Below are positions 1 through 10,417 of a DNA stretch of 64,000 nt, piece by piece. Each line of letters starts with the position of its first letter. Position 1 is the first letter of the stretch. Origin of the DNA: Methylomicrobium sp. wino1 (GTDB lineage Bacteria > Pseudomonadota > Gammaproteobacteria > Methylococcales > Methylomonadaceae); the NCBI RefSeq assembly GCF_003932755.1, contig NZ_CP024202.1, positions 4,464,001 through 4,528,000 on the forward strand, written 5' to 3'. Position numbers and translations under genes: made by a program. The notes under the pieces were generated by a model. The model was not told the DNA's origin. It searched no databases and saw only the letters and a list, made by a program, of their open reading frames with translations.

Positions 1-479
1 TCCGCCAATGCGGTCTTGATTGTTTCGGTTCTGATTTGGTGCCGATCACCGTCAAAATGCATTTCGGCGATTTTGGCAATTGCACCGCGCCGCTGCCAAG
101 CAATGTAAACCGTGCCGACCGGTTTCACAGGAGTGCCGCCCTCGGGTCCTGCAATGCCGGTCACCGCGATTGCCCAATCGGCCTGACTGTGTTCCAATGC
201 GCCGCCTGTCATCTCGCGCGCAGTCTCGGCGCTGACCGCGCCATGATTTTTGATCGTCTCGGCCCGGACGCCCAGCATTTGTATTTTGGCGGCATTGCTG
301 TAAGTCACGAAGCCTCGGTCGAACCAAGCCGAACTGCCCGGTATTTCGGTAATCGTTTGTGCAATGCCGCCGCCGGTACAGGATTCGGCGGTTGCCAGCA
401 GCCAACCGCGCTCCTTTAGGCTCATCCCGACCATGCGAGCCAATTCGATGACTTTGTTCTCTGTATTTAACGGTACCAC
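1..479 (-). CDS. pncC: Nicotinamide-nucleotide amidase (PncC / CinA C-terminal family), 3' end cut by window
   Basis: Reverse-strand translation gives a CinA C-terminal domain: an early ATAESCTGG segment, then GSSAWFDRGFVTYSN and AVTGIAGPEGG, which are hallmarks of the enzyme that deamidates NMN to nicotinate mononucleotide in pyridine-nucleotide salvage. About 159 codons are visible; the family is about 165 residues, so only a few C-terminal residues lie outside the window. I place the start at a GTG (477-479); an in-frame TTG 18 nt upstream is an alternative. It is divergent from mutS. Association with mutS/recA is common in gammaproteobacteria (family knowledge). The longer overlapping reverse frame through this region is a shadow. 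Confidence 0.8.
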   Translation of the reverse strand, partial: MVPLNTENKVIELARMVGMSLKERGWLLATAESCTGGGIAQTITEIPGSSAWFDRGFVTYSNAAKIQMLGVRAETIKNHGAVSAETAREMTGGALEHSQADWAIAVTGIAGPEGGTPVKPVGTVYIAWQRRGAIAKIAEMHFDGDRHQIRTETIKTALA

Positions 480-516
480 TGGGGCAAGACCTATCAATAA
501 GATAAAATAATACGTT

Positions 517-3084
517 ATGAGTATAAAACAAACCAATAACCAACACACCCCGATGATGCAACAGTACTTGCGCATCAAGGCCGACCATCCCGACACACTC
601 GTTTTTTATCGAATGGGCGATTTTTATGAACTTTTTTTCGACGATGCCAAAAAAGCCGCGCAAATCCTCGATATCACGTTGACGCAGCGCGGCCAGTCGG
701 CCGGCGCGCCGATTCCGATGGCCGGCATTCCGTATCATGCCGCCGAAGGCTACATCGCGAAATTATTGCGCCACAGCGAATCTGTCGCGATTTGCGAACA
801 AATCGGCGACCCGGCGACTTCGAAAGGACCGGTTGAACGCAAGGTCGTGCGCATCGTCACACCCGGTACCGTTACCGATGAAGCCTTGCTCGAAGACCGT
901 AAGGATAATTTGCTGGTGGCGCTGCATGTTGCCGACTCCAAATTCGGTATCGCCGCTTTAGATGTGACCAGCGGACGCTTTGTATTGCAACAACTGGATT
1001 CGGCCGATACGATGTTGAGCGAAATCGAACGTCTGGACCCGGCCGAGCTATTGGTCAGCGAAGATATCGTTCTTCTACAGGCTTTGAAGCAGCACAAAGG
1101 CATTTGCAAACGCCCGCCTTGGCATTTCGAGCCTGACAGTGCGCGTCAACTGGTATTGAAACAATTCAACACACACGACCTGTCCGGCTTCGGCTGCGAA
1201 AATATGCCGATGGCTATTTCCGCGGCCGGCTGTTTGCTGCAATATGTCAAGGATACGCAGCAAAGCGCCCTACCCCATATCCAGGGTATCCGGGTCGAAA
1301 AAAATTCCGACGGTATTCAACTCGATGCCGCTAGCCGCCGCAATCTGGAGCTGGACACGCATCCGACCGGCGAACTGCGCTACACCCTATTCGGCGTACT
1401 CGACAAAACCGTCACCGCGATGGGCAGTCGTTGCCTACGCCGCTGGATCAACCGACCGCTCAGAGATCAAGCCATTCTGCAAAACCGATATTCGGCAATC
1501 GAATCGCTATTGTCCGAACGGCTTTTAGATGACGTTCGCAATCAATTAAACGCGGTCGGCGACATCGAGCGTATCAGCTCACGCCTCGCACTCAAATCGG
1601 CCAGGCCGCGCGATTTGATCGTATTACGCAATACGCTGGCCGTTTTGCCGACATTGCAGCCATTGCTATCGAATACCGACAGTCCGGAGCTGATGCGTCT
1701 GGCCGGGCAACTGGCCGAACAACCCGAGTTATCGGCGCTGTTACAACAAGCCATTATCGACAATCCGCCGGTCCTAATTCGCGACGGCGGCGTCATTGCG
1801 CCCGGTTACCATGCCGAACTCGATGAACTACGCCACTTAAGCCGCAATGCCGATCAATTTCTGCTCGATATGGAGGAGCGTGAAAAGACCGCGACCGGTA
1901 TTAGCGGACTAAAAGTCAATTACAACCGCGTGCATGGTTACTATATCGAGCTTTCAAGATTACATGCCGAGAAAGTTCCTGCACACTACCACCGCAAACA
2001 AACGCTGAAAGGCGTCGAACGCTATATTACCGAGGAATTGAAGGCCTTCGAAGATAAGGTTCTTAGTGCGAAAGAAAAATCGCTGGCCTTCGAAAAATTG
2101 CTATACGATCAATTGCTGGACAGGCTCGGCGAGTCATTAACCGATCTACAGCAATGCGCGCAAGGACTCGCCGAACTGGATGTGTTGGCGGCATTTGCCG
2201 AACGCGCCGAAACATTGAATTTGACCCGGCCGCAATTGACCGATAAACCCGGCATCGATATCGAAGGCGGACGGCATCCGGTCGTCGAGCAAGTATCCGA
2301 CATTCCGTTTGTCGCAAACGATCTTAAACTATCGCCTCAGCGCCGCATGCTCATCATCACCGGCCCGAATATGGGCGGTAAATCGACTTATATGCGCCAG
2401 GCGGCCTTGATCGTGTTGATCGCGCATATCGGCTGTTATGTGCCGGCCAAGGCCGCAACGATCGGCCCGGTCGATAAGATTTTCACACGCATCGGCGCTT
2501 CGGACGACTTAGCCGGCGGACGTTCGACTTTCATGGTCGAAATGTCGGAAACCGCCAATATTCTGCATAACGCAACCGAGCAAAGTTTGATATTGATGGA
2601 CGAAATCGGCCGCGGAACCAGTACTTTTGACGGCTTGTCTTTGGCTTGGGCCTGCTCCGATCATTTGGCAAAAGTCACAAAGGCATATACCTTATTCGCG
2701 ACGCATTATTTCGAGTTGACGACTCTAGCGGAAGAACAAAAACCGATCCATAACGTCCATCTCGACGCGATGGAGTACGGCGACAAAATCGTGTTTCTGC
2801 ATGCGGTCAAGGAAGGCCCGGCGAGCCAAAGTTACGGACTGCAAGTCGCCTCACTGGCTGGTGTTCCGGCAACGGTGATCGACAGAGCCAAATTGAAATT
2901 GCAGCATCTCGAAAACAATACTTATTATCAAAACCAGACCGAATCCGGCAATCAGCAATTGGATTTATTCGCGACTCAGGAATGCCATCCGGCAGTCTGT
3001 TTGATCGAGGAGTTAGACCCGGACAACTTAAGCCCGAGGCAAGCCTTGGATACGCTGTATCGTTTGAAAAAGATGGTGGAGTGA
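517..3084 (+). CDS. mutS: DNA mismatch repair ATPase MutS
   Basis: 855 residues, the normal MutS length. The mismatch-binding Phe-X-Glu motif is F36-Y37-E38 in GDFYELF, followed by the connector, lever and clamp domains. The ABC-type ATPase has Walker [10 protein letters not shown] beginning at G616, Walker [13 protein letters not shown], and the C-terminal helix-turn-helix dimer region. It binds mispairs and small loops and recruits MutL. It starts at ATG 517, 37 nt from the divergent pncC start, so the promoters of the two genes must lie in or overlap this short gap. About 280 bp downstream (3085-3367) hold no gene I can defend. Confidence 0.98.
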   Translation: MSIKQTNNQHTPMMQQYLRIKADHPDTLVFYRMGDFYELFFDDAKKAAQILDITLTQRGQSAGAPIPMAGIPYHAAEGYIAKLLRHSESVAICEQIGDPATSKGPVERKVVRIVTPGTVTDEALLEDRKDNLLVALHVADSKFGIAALDVTSGRFVLQQLDSADTMLSEIERLDPAELLVSEDIVLLQALKQHKGICKRPPWHFEPDSARQLVLKQFNTHDLSGFGCENMPMAISAAGCLLQYVKDTQQSALPHIQGIRVEKNSDGIQLDAASRRNLELDTHPTGELRYTLFGVLDKTVTAMGSRCLRRWINRPLRDQAILQNRYSAIESLLSERLLDDVRNQLNAVGDIERISSRLALKSARPRDLIVLRNTLAVLPTLQPLLSNTDSPELMRLAGQLAEQPELSALLQQAIIDNPPVLIRDGGVIAPGYHAELDELRHLSRNADQFLLDMEEREKTATGISGLKVNYNRVHGYYIELSRLHAEKVPAHYHRKQTLKGVERYITEELKAFEDKVLSAKEKSLAFEKLLYDQLLDRLGESLTDLQQCAQGLAELDVLAAFAERAETLNLTRPQLTDKPGIDIEGGRHPVVEQVSDIPFVANDLKLSPQRRMLIITGPNMGGKSTYMRQAALIVLIAHIGCYVPAKAATIGPVDKIFTRIGASDDLAGGRSTFMVEMSETANILHNATEQSLILMDEIGRGTSTFDGLSLAWACSDHLAKVTKAYTLFATHYFELTTLAEEQKPIHNVHLDAMEYGDKIVFLHAVKEGPASQSYGLQVASLAGVPATVIDRAKLKLQHLENNTYYQNQTESGNQQLDLFATQECHPAVCLIEELDPDNLSPRQALDTLYRLKKMVE

Positions 3085-3367
3085 TTTTAGGTTCGGGCAA
3101 AAACGCAAACCCAGTGGCCATGGAAGGCCGACAAGCATTATATCCATGTAAAAAATGCCGCTTGCTATGGCGACATTACAAAAAGTGAAGATATTTTGAA
3201 TTTGGGATAAAAATGCTTTACCGCTTTGATATTCGGATGTACCAGGCATTGACGGAAGATATGCATGCAGCAGAGATCCCGCATTCCAACTTACATGCTT
3301 GTATATACTGTGGCTTCTGGAGTCAATACCCGATATTCCCTACTTGTCTTAAACCGAACTCAGATTA

Positions 3368-4996
3368 TTATTTAATTAAGAAATCCCGCATCATGCCCAT
3401 ATCTTCATGCTCGAGATTATGGCAGTGATACATAAACAGCCCTTTAAAATCATTGAATGGTTTTAATACTGTCACTTTCTCACCGGGCATCACCAGTACC
3501 GTATCCTTCCATCCGCCCCAGATCAATCCACCGGAAATCGTTCGGTAGGCTTCTCTCGATTTCGGATTGACTTGGCGTTTGATGATTTGAAATTGTTCGC
3601 CGTGTAAATGCATCGGATGCGGCATCGGCATGCCGTTCATGCCGTTGTAGCCATTATCGAATTCGATGACTTGTAAGCTATTAACAGGAATGATCTCATC
3701 GTCTCGAACATCGTCCATTTTGTAGGAACGCCCGTTCAATAACGCCGACATGTGCCGCATCGACAATCTGATGGTTCTTGGACTGCCGTTATTCGCGGCA
3801 TTGCGAACACTTAACTTAGGTATCGTTGATAAGCGCTCCGGTAAACTCAGCGACGATTTGCCGGCTTTAATCACTTTAACGTTAAATAAAGAATATTCAC
3901 TACCGGACGGTAGATCGGAAGAGTGCATCATACCCATGCCTCCCCCCATCATGCCCCGCCGTCCTCCGCCCATCATACCGCGACCACCGCCCATCATGCC
4001 CATGCCGCCATGTCCGTGTGCCGAAATATCGAACGGCAAACTGCGCATGCTGATCTCGGAACCCACCGAACGACCGCTGAAATCGACCCAAAGCTCGATT
4101 CTTTCGCCTGGTGCCAACATCACATAAGAATACTGCTTAGGTCTTTCCAACAACCCGCCATCGGTAGCGATCACAGTCATTTTACTGCTGTCCGACCAGG
4201 CCAATTTATAAATCCGTGAATTTGAACCGTTCAGCAACCGCAGCCGATAGGCCTGTCCCGCGACAGGCAACACATAATCGGGCCGGCCGTTGACAAAAAT
4301 CCGCTCACCTAAAAAGCCCTGCATACGTTGCATCATGTGGCCACTGTAGACGAGCTGATTATTCTTATCGAAGCTTCTGTCTTGGATCACCAACGGCAGA
4401 TCAAATTCGTCCTTGGGCAAATTCAAGGCCAGTTCTTCGTCGTCATGAACTATAAACAAGCCGGCAAGACCTGAATAGACTTGCTGGGCGGTGACGCTAT
4501 GGGTATGCGCGTGATACCAGTAGGTCCCTGCACGATTCAGAATTTCGAATTCATAGATATAAGATTCGCCGTGGCTGACCGCGTACATCGGATTGCCGTC
4601 CATGTTGGCCGGCACATGCAGTCCGTGCCAATGCAAAATCGAATGCGCCGGTAAATTGTTATTCAAATGAATTCTGACTTTTTGGCCTTTTTTCAGACGA
4701 ATCGTCGGCGCAAGATAGGTCTCAGGATGATTTTCTATCGTTGAAGCTGGACCTTTGAGTACTTTAGCTCGCACTTTCCAAACTCGGGTTTCAGGCCCTT
4801 CGAAGATAGGAACCTGCGCGATATCCTGCGTCAGTTCAATTTCGACATCGGGATGAAAATTCGCGGAAGGGGTATTGACCGCTTTAAAGGCTCCGCCCGA
4901 TTGCGCCCAAGAGGGGTAAGTTGCCGCACCGGCTGCCGCAAATGCGGCATACTTTAACCATTGTCGACGTTGTTGATTGATCGGAGAGTTCATCAT
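3368..4996 (-). CDS. Periplasmic multicopper oxidase, CueO/CopA-like, TAT-exported
   Basis: 542 residues. The N-terminus carries a twin-arginine signal (RRQWLKYAAFAAAG, residues 10-23). Three cupredoxin domains hold all four copper motifs: H122-W-H124, WYHAHTHS, HPMHLHGEQF and MYHCHNLEHEDMGMM with the type-1 Cys at C525. Between domains 2 and 3 lies a Met/Gly-rich stretch (about residues 325-355) built of repeated GMMGGG units, like the methionine-rich copper-binding insert of CueO. A role in periplasmic cuprous-ion oxidation and copper tolerance is likely. The gene is followed across 280 bp by convergent mutS and preceded by dsbC on the same strand. A 32-bp palindrome sits 16 nt before the start codon and may control it. 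Confidence 0.9.
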   Translation of the reverse strand: MMNSPINQQRRQWLKYAAFAAAGAATYPSWAQSGGAFKAVNTPSANFHPDVEIELTQDIAQVPIFEGPETRVWKVRAKVLKGPASTIENHPETYLAPTIRLKKGQKVRIHLNNNLPAHSILHWHGLHVPANMDGNPMYAVSHGESYIYEFEILNRAGTYWYHAHTHSVTAQQVYSGLAGLFIVHDDEELALNLPKDEFDLPLVIQDRSFDKNNQLVYSGHMMQRMQGFLGERIFVNGRPDYVLPVAGQAYRLRLLNGSNSRIYKLAWSDSSKMTVIATDGGLLERPKQYSYVMLAPGERIELWVDFSGRSVGSEISMRSLPFDISAHGHGGMGMMGGGRGMMGGGRRGMMGGGMGMMHSSDLPSGSEYSLFNVKVIKAGKSSLSLPERLSTIPKLSVRNAANNGSPRTIRLSMRHMSALLNGRSYKMDDVRDDEIIPVNSLQVIEFDNGYNGMNGMPMPHPMHLHGEQFQIIKRQVNPKSREAYRTISGGLIWGGWKDTVLVMPGEKVTVLKPFNDFKGLFMYHCHNLEHEDMGMMRDFLIK

Positions 4997-5011
4997 CTAC
5001 ACCTCTTGAGC

Positions 5012-5043
5012 TTATAATTTGTTAGTATATTAGCAAATTATAA
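5012..5043. promoter_or_regulatory. 32-bp near-perfect palindrome, candidate operator of the multicopper oxidase
   Basis: Arms TTATAATTTG (5012-5021) and CAAATTATAA (5034-5043) are exact reverse complements. The 12 bp between them continue the symmetry with two mismatched base pairs (pattern YTARTATAYTAR). The palindrome lies 16-47 nt upstream of the oxidase ATG on the minus strand, where a repressor or activator dimer could bind. It is AT-rich with no T-run that would suggest a terminator. The regulator is not identified; a copper-responsive one is only a guess from the target gene. Confidence 0.55.
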
Positions 5044-5112
5044 ATTAATAGCAATTTAAACTCCTCTATCTAAGCGTATTGCCATAACAGCCGAAAGCCT
5101 AGCCGGATTAAT

Positions 5113-5832
5113 CTATAAACCTTTTTCTTCGCGCAATACTTCGACCAGTTGTTTGGCCGGTAAATAACCCGGATAGACAGAACCTTGTTCAGTGACTATC
5201 ATCGGAGTTCCGCGTGCTTCGAAATCGTTACCTAGCTTCATATGCGCATCGACCGGATTGGTGCATGTCTTGGATTCGGGGTCTTTTCCTTGTTTGGCTT
5301 TGGTCAAAGCATCGTTACGATCCTCCGCACACCACACCGAAACGGCTTTGGTGTAGGAATCGGAGCCCTTCCCCGCTCTCGGATAAAACAAGTATTGAAT
5401 AGTAATGCCTTCGGCCAGATATTGATCGATCTCGGAATGCAGTTTACGGCAGTAGCCGCAATCGATATCGGTAAAAATAAATACTTTATGTTGACCTAAT
5501 TTCGGCTTGAACACGATCATTTGATCTTGTCCTAACTTTTCCAGCGCATTCTTTCGCGTATTAGCCATTTTTGCTTCGGTCAAATCGGTTCTGGCTTCCA
5601 GGTCGATCAAGTGCCCTTGGAATAAATACTTACCATCATCGGAGACATAAAAAATGGTTGTGCCGGCCGTGACTTCATACACTCCCTTCACTTCGGAAGG
5701 CTTAATCAAGTCGGGATTGAAGTTTGGCATAGACTTTTTCAAAGTCGCCTTAATGGCCGCTTCATCGGCTTGAACAACACTCATGCCTAAAACCGAACCA
5801 AGCAATACCACTGTTTTAAGTATTTGTTTCAT
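5113..5832 (-). CDS. dsbC: Thiol:disulfide interchange protein DsbC
   Basis: 239 residues: a Sec signal peptide (MKQILKTVVLLGSVLGMSVVQA), an N-terminal dimerisation domain (about 25-90), then a thioredoxin-fold domain with the active site C125-G-Y-C128 within FTDIDCGYCRK and the cis-Pro segment ARGTPMIV. This is the usual DsbC/G layout. It isomerises wrong disulfides in the periplasm, kept reduced by DsbD, which is not in this window. It lies upstream of the multicopper oxidase on the same strand, with 116 bp and a palindrome between, so co-transcription is possible but not required. CopA/CueO-type proteins and DsbC are both tied to copper stress in known bacteria. Confidence 0.93.
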   Translation of the reverse strand: MKQILKTVVLLGSVLGMSVVQADEAAIKATLKKSMPNFNPDLIKPSEVKGVYEVTAGTTIFYVSDDGKYLFQGHLIDLEARTDLTEAKMANTRKNALEKLGQDQMIVFKPKLGQHKVFIFTDIDCGYCRKLHSEIDQYLAEGITIQYLFYPRAGKGSDSYTKAVSVWCAEDRNDALTKAKQGKDPESKTCTNPVDAHMKLGNDFEARGTPMIVTEQGSVYPGYLPAKQLVEVLREEKGL

Positions 5833-6198
5833 AACGTTTCCATAAATTCAGAATGACTAATGCGTTTGTAGGACTATCGACCGAGTATTTTGTTCATTAC
5901 TCTATAAAAAATAGAAGTGACTGTTCAGCGGTTTTTTATCGGCTTGCTGTTGACTATTGATTTATGCAGACAGCCTCTTAAATCAAGAGCCTATATTATT
6001 AACGTAATTAGGCTGAACAGAAATGAGCATGAATGGCACCGATTTGGCGGATCAAAAAGAGGTTATCATCTCGAATATAAAAAGACAGTGCGGATAAAAC
6101 AGGGTGATTCAAAAGCTGAAATACGTGAAAAATCCGTTTTAGCCCAACTCAATCAATATCATATACGTGCTCTACATTTTAGATTTTAAACGGCTGTT
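5833..6198. other. 366-bp intergenic stretch without a supported gene
   Basis: The stretch lies between dsbC and the 3' end of rseP. A 90-codon plus-strand frame (5917-6189) is open, but its product has no family I recognise, starts without a good ribosome-binding site and has an odd composition, so I do not call it. The dsbC promoter should be in the right-hand part of 5833-5930. In many gammaproteobacteria bamA follows rseP at this place; it is absent here. Confidence 0.5.
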
Positions 6199-7551
6199 TC
6201 ATTGAAACAAACGCTCCAAATCCAAAAATAAAGCCAATACCATCAACGACAGTAGCAACAAAATACCGACTTGTTGTAAAGCAACCTGGAATTTTTCCGA
6301 GACGGGACTGCCTTTAATCGCTTCAATCGCAAAAAACAACAAATGACCGCCATCTAAAACCGGAATCGGCAATAAATTAAGCACGCCAAGACTAATGCTA
6401 ACTTTCGCTAAGAAGGACAGGAATTCAACAAACCCACGCTCAGCCGAAAGACCCGCAAATTGGGCGATACTGATTGGGCCGCTGAGATTTTTCACAGAAG
6501 CATTACCGAGAATCATCTGCCCCATCATTTTGAGTGTTGCGGTACTAAAAAAAACGGTTCTCGAAACAGCCGCCGTCAGAGCCGGCCAAATCGGCAAGTC
6601 ATTGCGTACTTGCATTGAAGCCATCAAGTCTTCAGGAATTTCAGCGGCCGCACCGATTTTACCAACGGTCGTGTCGTTTTCGACCACCTTTTGAGGTATT
6701 ACTTCGAGGCTCAAACGCACGCCTTGTCTTTCAATAGTCAGGGCAATGGCTGTTCCGGGCCGGTCCTGCACATACTCGACCCATTGCATCCAAGTATTGA
6801 TCGACTCACCATTAGCGGCGACGATCAAATCACCGGGCTGCAATCCGGCATCGGCTGCCGGCATGCCGTCCAACACGCGCCCAACGACCGGTCTAATCTG
6901 CGGCATCCAAGGCTTGAGACCTAATTTATCGTAAAGTTTATCCGGTTCCTTACGCAATTTTTCAGGAAGGTTGATGAGCCGCGAACGCTGCTGTTCATCG
7001 ATGTTTTTTACCGTTACATCGACACCTTCTTCACCGATCATGGCCGCCGAGAAAATCGACTCAATAACCTCCGCCCAAGTTGCTGTAGTCTTTTGATTGA
7101 CCGCTACGATAACCTCGCCTTCGAGTAAACCGGCTTCTGCAGCAAGCGTACCCGGCTCGACATGACCGATAATCGGACGCAACCCGGTTTCACCGATGAA
7201 TAGCACGATCCAGAAAAACAACACGGCCAGTATAAGATTAAATAATGGTCCGGCCGCGACAATCGCCGACCGCACCCACAATGGCTGACGGTTGAATGCG
7301 AAAGGTAAATCTTCGTCGGCCACCTTGCCTTCGCGTTCGTCAACCATTTTGACATAGCCGCCTAGAGGTATTGCCGAGATGACATATTCGGTCGACGCAG
7401 GCGATTTCTGATAAGACCAAATGACCTTGCCAAACCCGACTGAAAACCTCAGTACTTTAACGCCGGTTTTACGCGCGACCCAAAAATGACCGAATTCATG
7501 AAACGAAACCAGAATACCGATCGCAACAATAAAATAAAACAGCGTACTCAT
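6199..7551 (-). CDS. rseP: Site-2 intramembrane zinc metalloprotease RseP
   Basis: 450 residues. The first membrane helix carries the zinc motif HEFGH (residues 18-22). Two PDZ domains follow in the periplasm (about 125-210 and 215-300), and the C-terminal membrane part contains NLLPIPVLDGGHL with the third zinc ligand. RseP makes the second cut in anti-sigma factor RseA, releasing the extracytoplasmic stress sigma factor, and removes leftover signal peptides. It is the last gene of the pyrH-frr-uppS-cdsA-dxr-rseP run, 8 nt after dxr. Confidence 0.96.
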   Translation of the reverse strand: MSTLFYFIVAIGILVSFHEFGHFWVARKTGVKVLRFSVGFGKVIWSYQKSPASTEYVISAIPLGGYVKMVDEREGKVADEDLPFAFNRQPLWVRSAIVAAGPLFNLILAVLFFWIVLFIGETGLRPIIGHVEPGTLAAEAGLLEGEVIVAVNQKTTATWAEVIESIFSAAMIGEEGVDVTVKNIDEQQRSRLINLPEKLRKEPDKLYDKLGLKPWMPQIRPVVGRVLDGMPAADAGLQPGDLIVAANGESINTWMQWVEYVQDRPGTAIALTIERQGVRLSLEVIPQKVVENDTTVGKIGAAAEIPEDLMASMQVRNDLPIWPALTAAVSRTVFFSTATLKMMGQMILGNASVKNLSGPISIAQFAGLSAERGFVEFLSFLAKVSISLGVLNLLPIPVLDGGHLLFFAIEAIKGSPVSEKFQVALQQVGILLLLSLMVLALFLDLERLFQ

Positions 7552-7559
7552 TAATCCAA

Positions 7560-8744
7560 TTAACGCTTAAGTTCTTCGACGATTCGCTCAGCCACTTCCC
7601 GGGCTTTACTATCGGCTGCCAATACAATATCCAGCGTATCCGCCGAATCGGCTTCGAATTGATGCATACTCCGCTCAATAATGAAAGGAATGTCGGTAAA
7701 ACGAACTTTCTCGTCCAAAAAGGCAGCAACCGCAATTTCATTGGCTGCATTTAACACAGCCGGCATAATGCCGCCTGCCTCGACCGCTTCGATAGCGAGT
7801 CTCAGACACGGAAAACGCTTTAAATCGGGCTGTTCGAAATCCATGTGCTTAACGTCGAATATATTCAGGGGTGCAGCACCGGAGTCGAAGCGTTCCGGCC
7901 ACGCCATTGCATGCGCAATGGGTATTCGCATATCGGGATTCCCCATTTGTGCCAACACAGTGCCGTCGACATAATCGACCATCGAATGAATCACGCTTTG
8001 CGGATGAATCACCACCTGAATTTTGTCCGGCGACATATTGAACAATAAACAGGCTTCAATCAATTCAAGACCTTTATTCATCATCGTCGCGGAATCAACA
8101 GAAATCTTACGCCCCATATCCCAATTCGGATGCGCGACAGCTTGATCCGGCGTGACATCGACCAACTCTTCTACCGGCTTAGTTCTGAACGGTCCGCCCG
8201 AGGCAGTCAACAAAATTCGTCGTGCTTCCTTGGTTTCTTGACCCGCACAGTAGTCCCTCGGCATACATTGAAAAATGGCATTATGTTCGCTATCGATCGG
8301 CAACAAATGCGCGCCGGACGCGGCAACTGCTTTCATGAAAATATCGCCGGACATCACCAGCGCTTCTTTATTCGCCAACAATATGGTTTTACCGGCTTTA
8401 GCAGCCGCCAAAGTTGGCAACAAACCTGCCGCGCCGACAATTGCCGCCATTACCGAATCAACAGCATCCAATGTGGCTACTTGCTGCAACGATTCGGCTC
8501 CCGACAACACCTTGATCTTGGATACCGGCGATGTAGCAATGCGTTCTGCAAATTGTTTAGCCTTATCTTCATCAACTACGACAACATAGTCAGGGCGATG
8601 AATGATGCATTGATCGAACAGTAAATCGATATTATTGTTCGCGGTCAGCGCAACGACTCTATACCGATTCGGATGCCGTGCAGCGACGTCCAGGGTGCTG
8701 ACACCGATGGAACCGGTCGCTCCCAGTATGCAAATACCTTTCAT
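7560..8744 (-). CDS. dxr: 1-deoxy-D-xylulose 5-phosphate reductoisomerase
   Basis: 394 residues, the normal length. The N-terminal Rossmann motif GATGSIG binds [16 protein letters not shown] and TASGGPFR form the metal and substrate site; the C-terminal helical domain is complete. It catalyses the first committed step of the MEP isoprenoid pathway (DXP to MEP), feeding the undecaprenyl diphosphate made by the nearby uppS. Its start codon overlaps the cdsA stop by one base, so the two are translationally linked. Confidence 0.97.
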   Translation of the reverse strand: MKGICILGATGSIGVSTLDVAARHPNRYRVVALTANNNIDLLFDQCIIHRPDYVVVVDEDKAKQFAERIATSPVSKIKVLSGAESLQQVATLDAVDSVMAAIVGAAGLLPTLAAAKAGKTILLANKEALVMSGDIFMKAVAASGAHLLPIDSEHNAIFQCMPRDYCAGQETKEARRILLTASGGPFRTKPVEELVDVTPDQAVAHPNWDMGRKISVDSATMMNKGLELIEACLLFNMSPDKIQVVIHPQSVIHSMVDYVDGTVLAQMGNPDMRIPIAHAMAWPERFDSGAAPLNIFDVKHMDFEQPDLKRFPCLRLAIEAVEAGGIMPAVLNAANEIAVAAFLDEKVRFTDIPFIIERSMHQFEADSADTLDIVLAADSKAREVAERIVEELKR

Positions 8745-9613
8745 TAAAATAACTCTCTAATCAACAAGATACCGGCATAGAAAAATGGAATGGCGGCCGC
8801 CAAGCTATCGATCCTATCCAACAAACCACCATGTCCCGGCAAAATAGAGCCCGTATCCTTAACCCCCTGCTGCCGTTTAATTAGGCTAAAAAATAGATCG
8901 CCGTATATCGAAATCAAAACGGTCAGGACCGATAACAAAACAAAGTCAGAGCCGATCATCAAATTAAACCCGAACACCAAACTCAAAACGATCGCACTGA
9001 CGACGGCGCTTCCTAAGGCACCATAAAATCCGGCCATGGTTTTGCCGGGGCTGATTTCGGGAGCCAGTTTAGTAGCGCCGAATTTTTTGCCGACAAAATA
9101 GGCTGTAATATCGGCAATCCAAATCAGCAGCAGAAAATACATCACCATATCGGAACCGTAAAAGGCGCGCATGCGATAAAGAAACATCCACGCAAAAAAC
9201 AGAATCAACCCACCGATCAAACCCTTATAAGCAGTTTTTAATTCGAGTCTCAGCAGTGCATCTGATGCATTCCTGATCAAAAACATCACCAGTACCCAAA
9301 ATAAAACCGGTATAATAATCAGCCATTCCAATAAACCGGACTGCGTCCTAACTTCTGGCCAATCGAAAATTTGTGCCAATGCTTCCAGAAAATAAGTCCA
9401 AAAATAAACACCGCCCATCGGCAGAATGAGTAGGACAAGAAATAAAATCCGCATTGATGGCCTATCAATACCGGTTAAGCTTGTCCATTCCCATGCACCA
9501 ACTAACATCACTAGCGTAACAACCAGAGTAAAATAAGATATTGGCAATAAATAAACGGCCAACACGACCAATGGCGCAAGAATCAAAGCCGTAATAATTC
9601 GCTGTAGTAACAT
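8744..9613 (-). CDS. cdsA: Phosphatidate cytidylyltransferase
   Basis: 289 residues, nearly all hydrophobic with about eight membrane helices. The C-terminal CDP-alcohol signature is visible as [28 protein letters not shown]. It makes CDP-diacylglycerol from phosphatidate and CTP in the inner membrane, the branch point of phospholipid synthesis. It overlaps dxr by one base and follows uppS by 27 nt in the operon. Confidence 0.96.
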   Translation of the reverse strand: MLLQRIITALILAPLVVLAVYLLPISYFTLVVTLVMLVGAWEWTSLTGIDRPSMRILFLVLLILPMGGVYFWTYFLEALAQIFDWPEVRTQSGLLEWLIIIPVLFWVLVMFLIRNASDALLRLELKTAYKGLIGGLILFFAWMFLYRMRAFYGSDMVMYFLLLIWIADITAYFVGKKFGATKLAPEISPGKTMAGFYGALGSAVVSAIVLSLVFGFNLMIGSDFVLLSVLTVLISIYGDLFFSLIKRQQGVKDTGSILPGHGGLLDRIDSLAAAIPFFYAGILLIRELF

Positions 9614-9640
9614 TTTATGATTATTATTAAGTCAATTGAG

Positions 9641-10405
9641 TTAGAGGATAACTGCTTTTGTGAGGATTTGCTCGCCAGTATGCCCGAAACGCCTTTGCCG
9701 GGTCCTAAAGCTTCCGATAGCCTCCTCCAGCGATTGCCGATTAAAATCGGGCCATAAGGTCGGCGTAAAATATAATTCGGTGTAAGCTAACTGCCAGAGC
9801 AAAAAATTACTGACCCGTTGTTCGCCACCGGTTCTGATGAATAAATCAGGTTCGGGCAAATCGGCGGTTGATAGATGTTGAGCGATCAGTGTCTCATCGA
9901 TTTCTTGCTCGTTGAGTTCGCCGCTTTGGATTTTTGCAGCTATTTTTTTAAATGCTTCAGACATATCCCACCTCCCACCGTAATTAGCAGCAATCACTAA
10001 AGTCAATCCGCTATTATCACAGGTTTGAGTCTCGCCTTCGGCAATTTTAGCTTGCAATTTTTCGGAAAAAGCTTTCCGTTCGCCAATAAACCTTAACCGA
10101 ATGTTGTTTCGATGCAACTTGTTAACCTCGCTTTGCAAGGTCGAAATAAACAAGCTCATCAACATCGATACTTCGGACTCCGGTCGGCGCCAATTTTCGC
10201 TGCTGAAAGCGAATAACGACAATACTTCAATATTCGCTTCAGCACAATATTCAACGATAGCTCTAACCGCTTTGACGCCGGCTTGATGTCCCATAGCACG
10301 AGGCATATGCCTTTGTTGCGCCCAACGGCCATTACCATCCATGATGATTGCAATATGGCGAGGGTTTTGGTTCAATTTCGGAAGCGCTTCGAGTTCTGCA
10401 GGCAT
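9641..10405 (-). CDS. uppS: Undecaprenyl diphosphate synthase
   Basis: 254 residues. The catalytic loop IIMDGNGRWA lies near the N-terminus, followed by SENWRRP and RTGGEQRVSNFLLWQ, all signatures of the cis-prenyltransferase family. It condenses farnesyl diphosphate with eight isopentenyl diphosphates to make the lipid carrier for peptidoglycan and other envelope glycans. I choose ATG at 10403-10405, preceded by GGAG, rather than the TTG one codon upstream. Its start is 12 nt after the end of frr. Confidence 0.96.
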   Translation of the reverse strand: MPAELEALPKLNQNPRHIAIIMDGNGRWAQQRHMPRAMGHQAGVKAVRAIVEYCAEANIEVLSLFAFSSENWRRPESEVSMLMSLFISTLQSEVNKLHRNNIRLRFIGERKAFSEKLQAKIAEGETQTCDNSGLTLVIAANYGGRWDMSEAFKKIAAKIQSGELNEQEIDETLIAQHLSTADLPEPDLFIRTGGEQRVSNFLLWQLAYTELYFTPTLWPDFNRQSLEEAIGSFRTRQRRFGHTGEQILTKAVIL

Positions 10406-10417
10406 CAATCTACTCCA

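Noticed and set aside
36-738. Long overlapping frames on both strands at the window start
   Set aside because: They overlap pncC and mutS, whose conserved motifs fix the true frames; the alternative products are Arg- and Cys-rich with no family.
3093-3209. Short plus-strand stretch after mutS reading WPWKADKHYIHVKNAACYGD
   Set aside because: It looks faintly protein-like but has no start codon in frame near it and no family that I can name.
5917-6189. 90-codon plus-strand frame between dsbC and rseP
   Set aside because: No recognisable domain, weak ribosome-binding site and odd composition; recorded only as intergenic.
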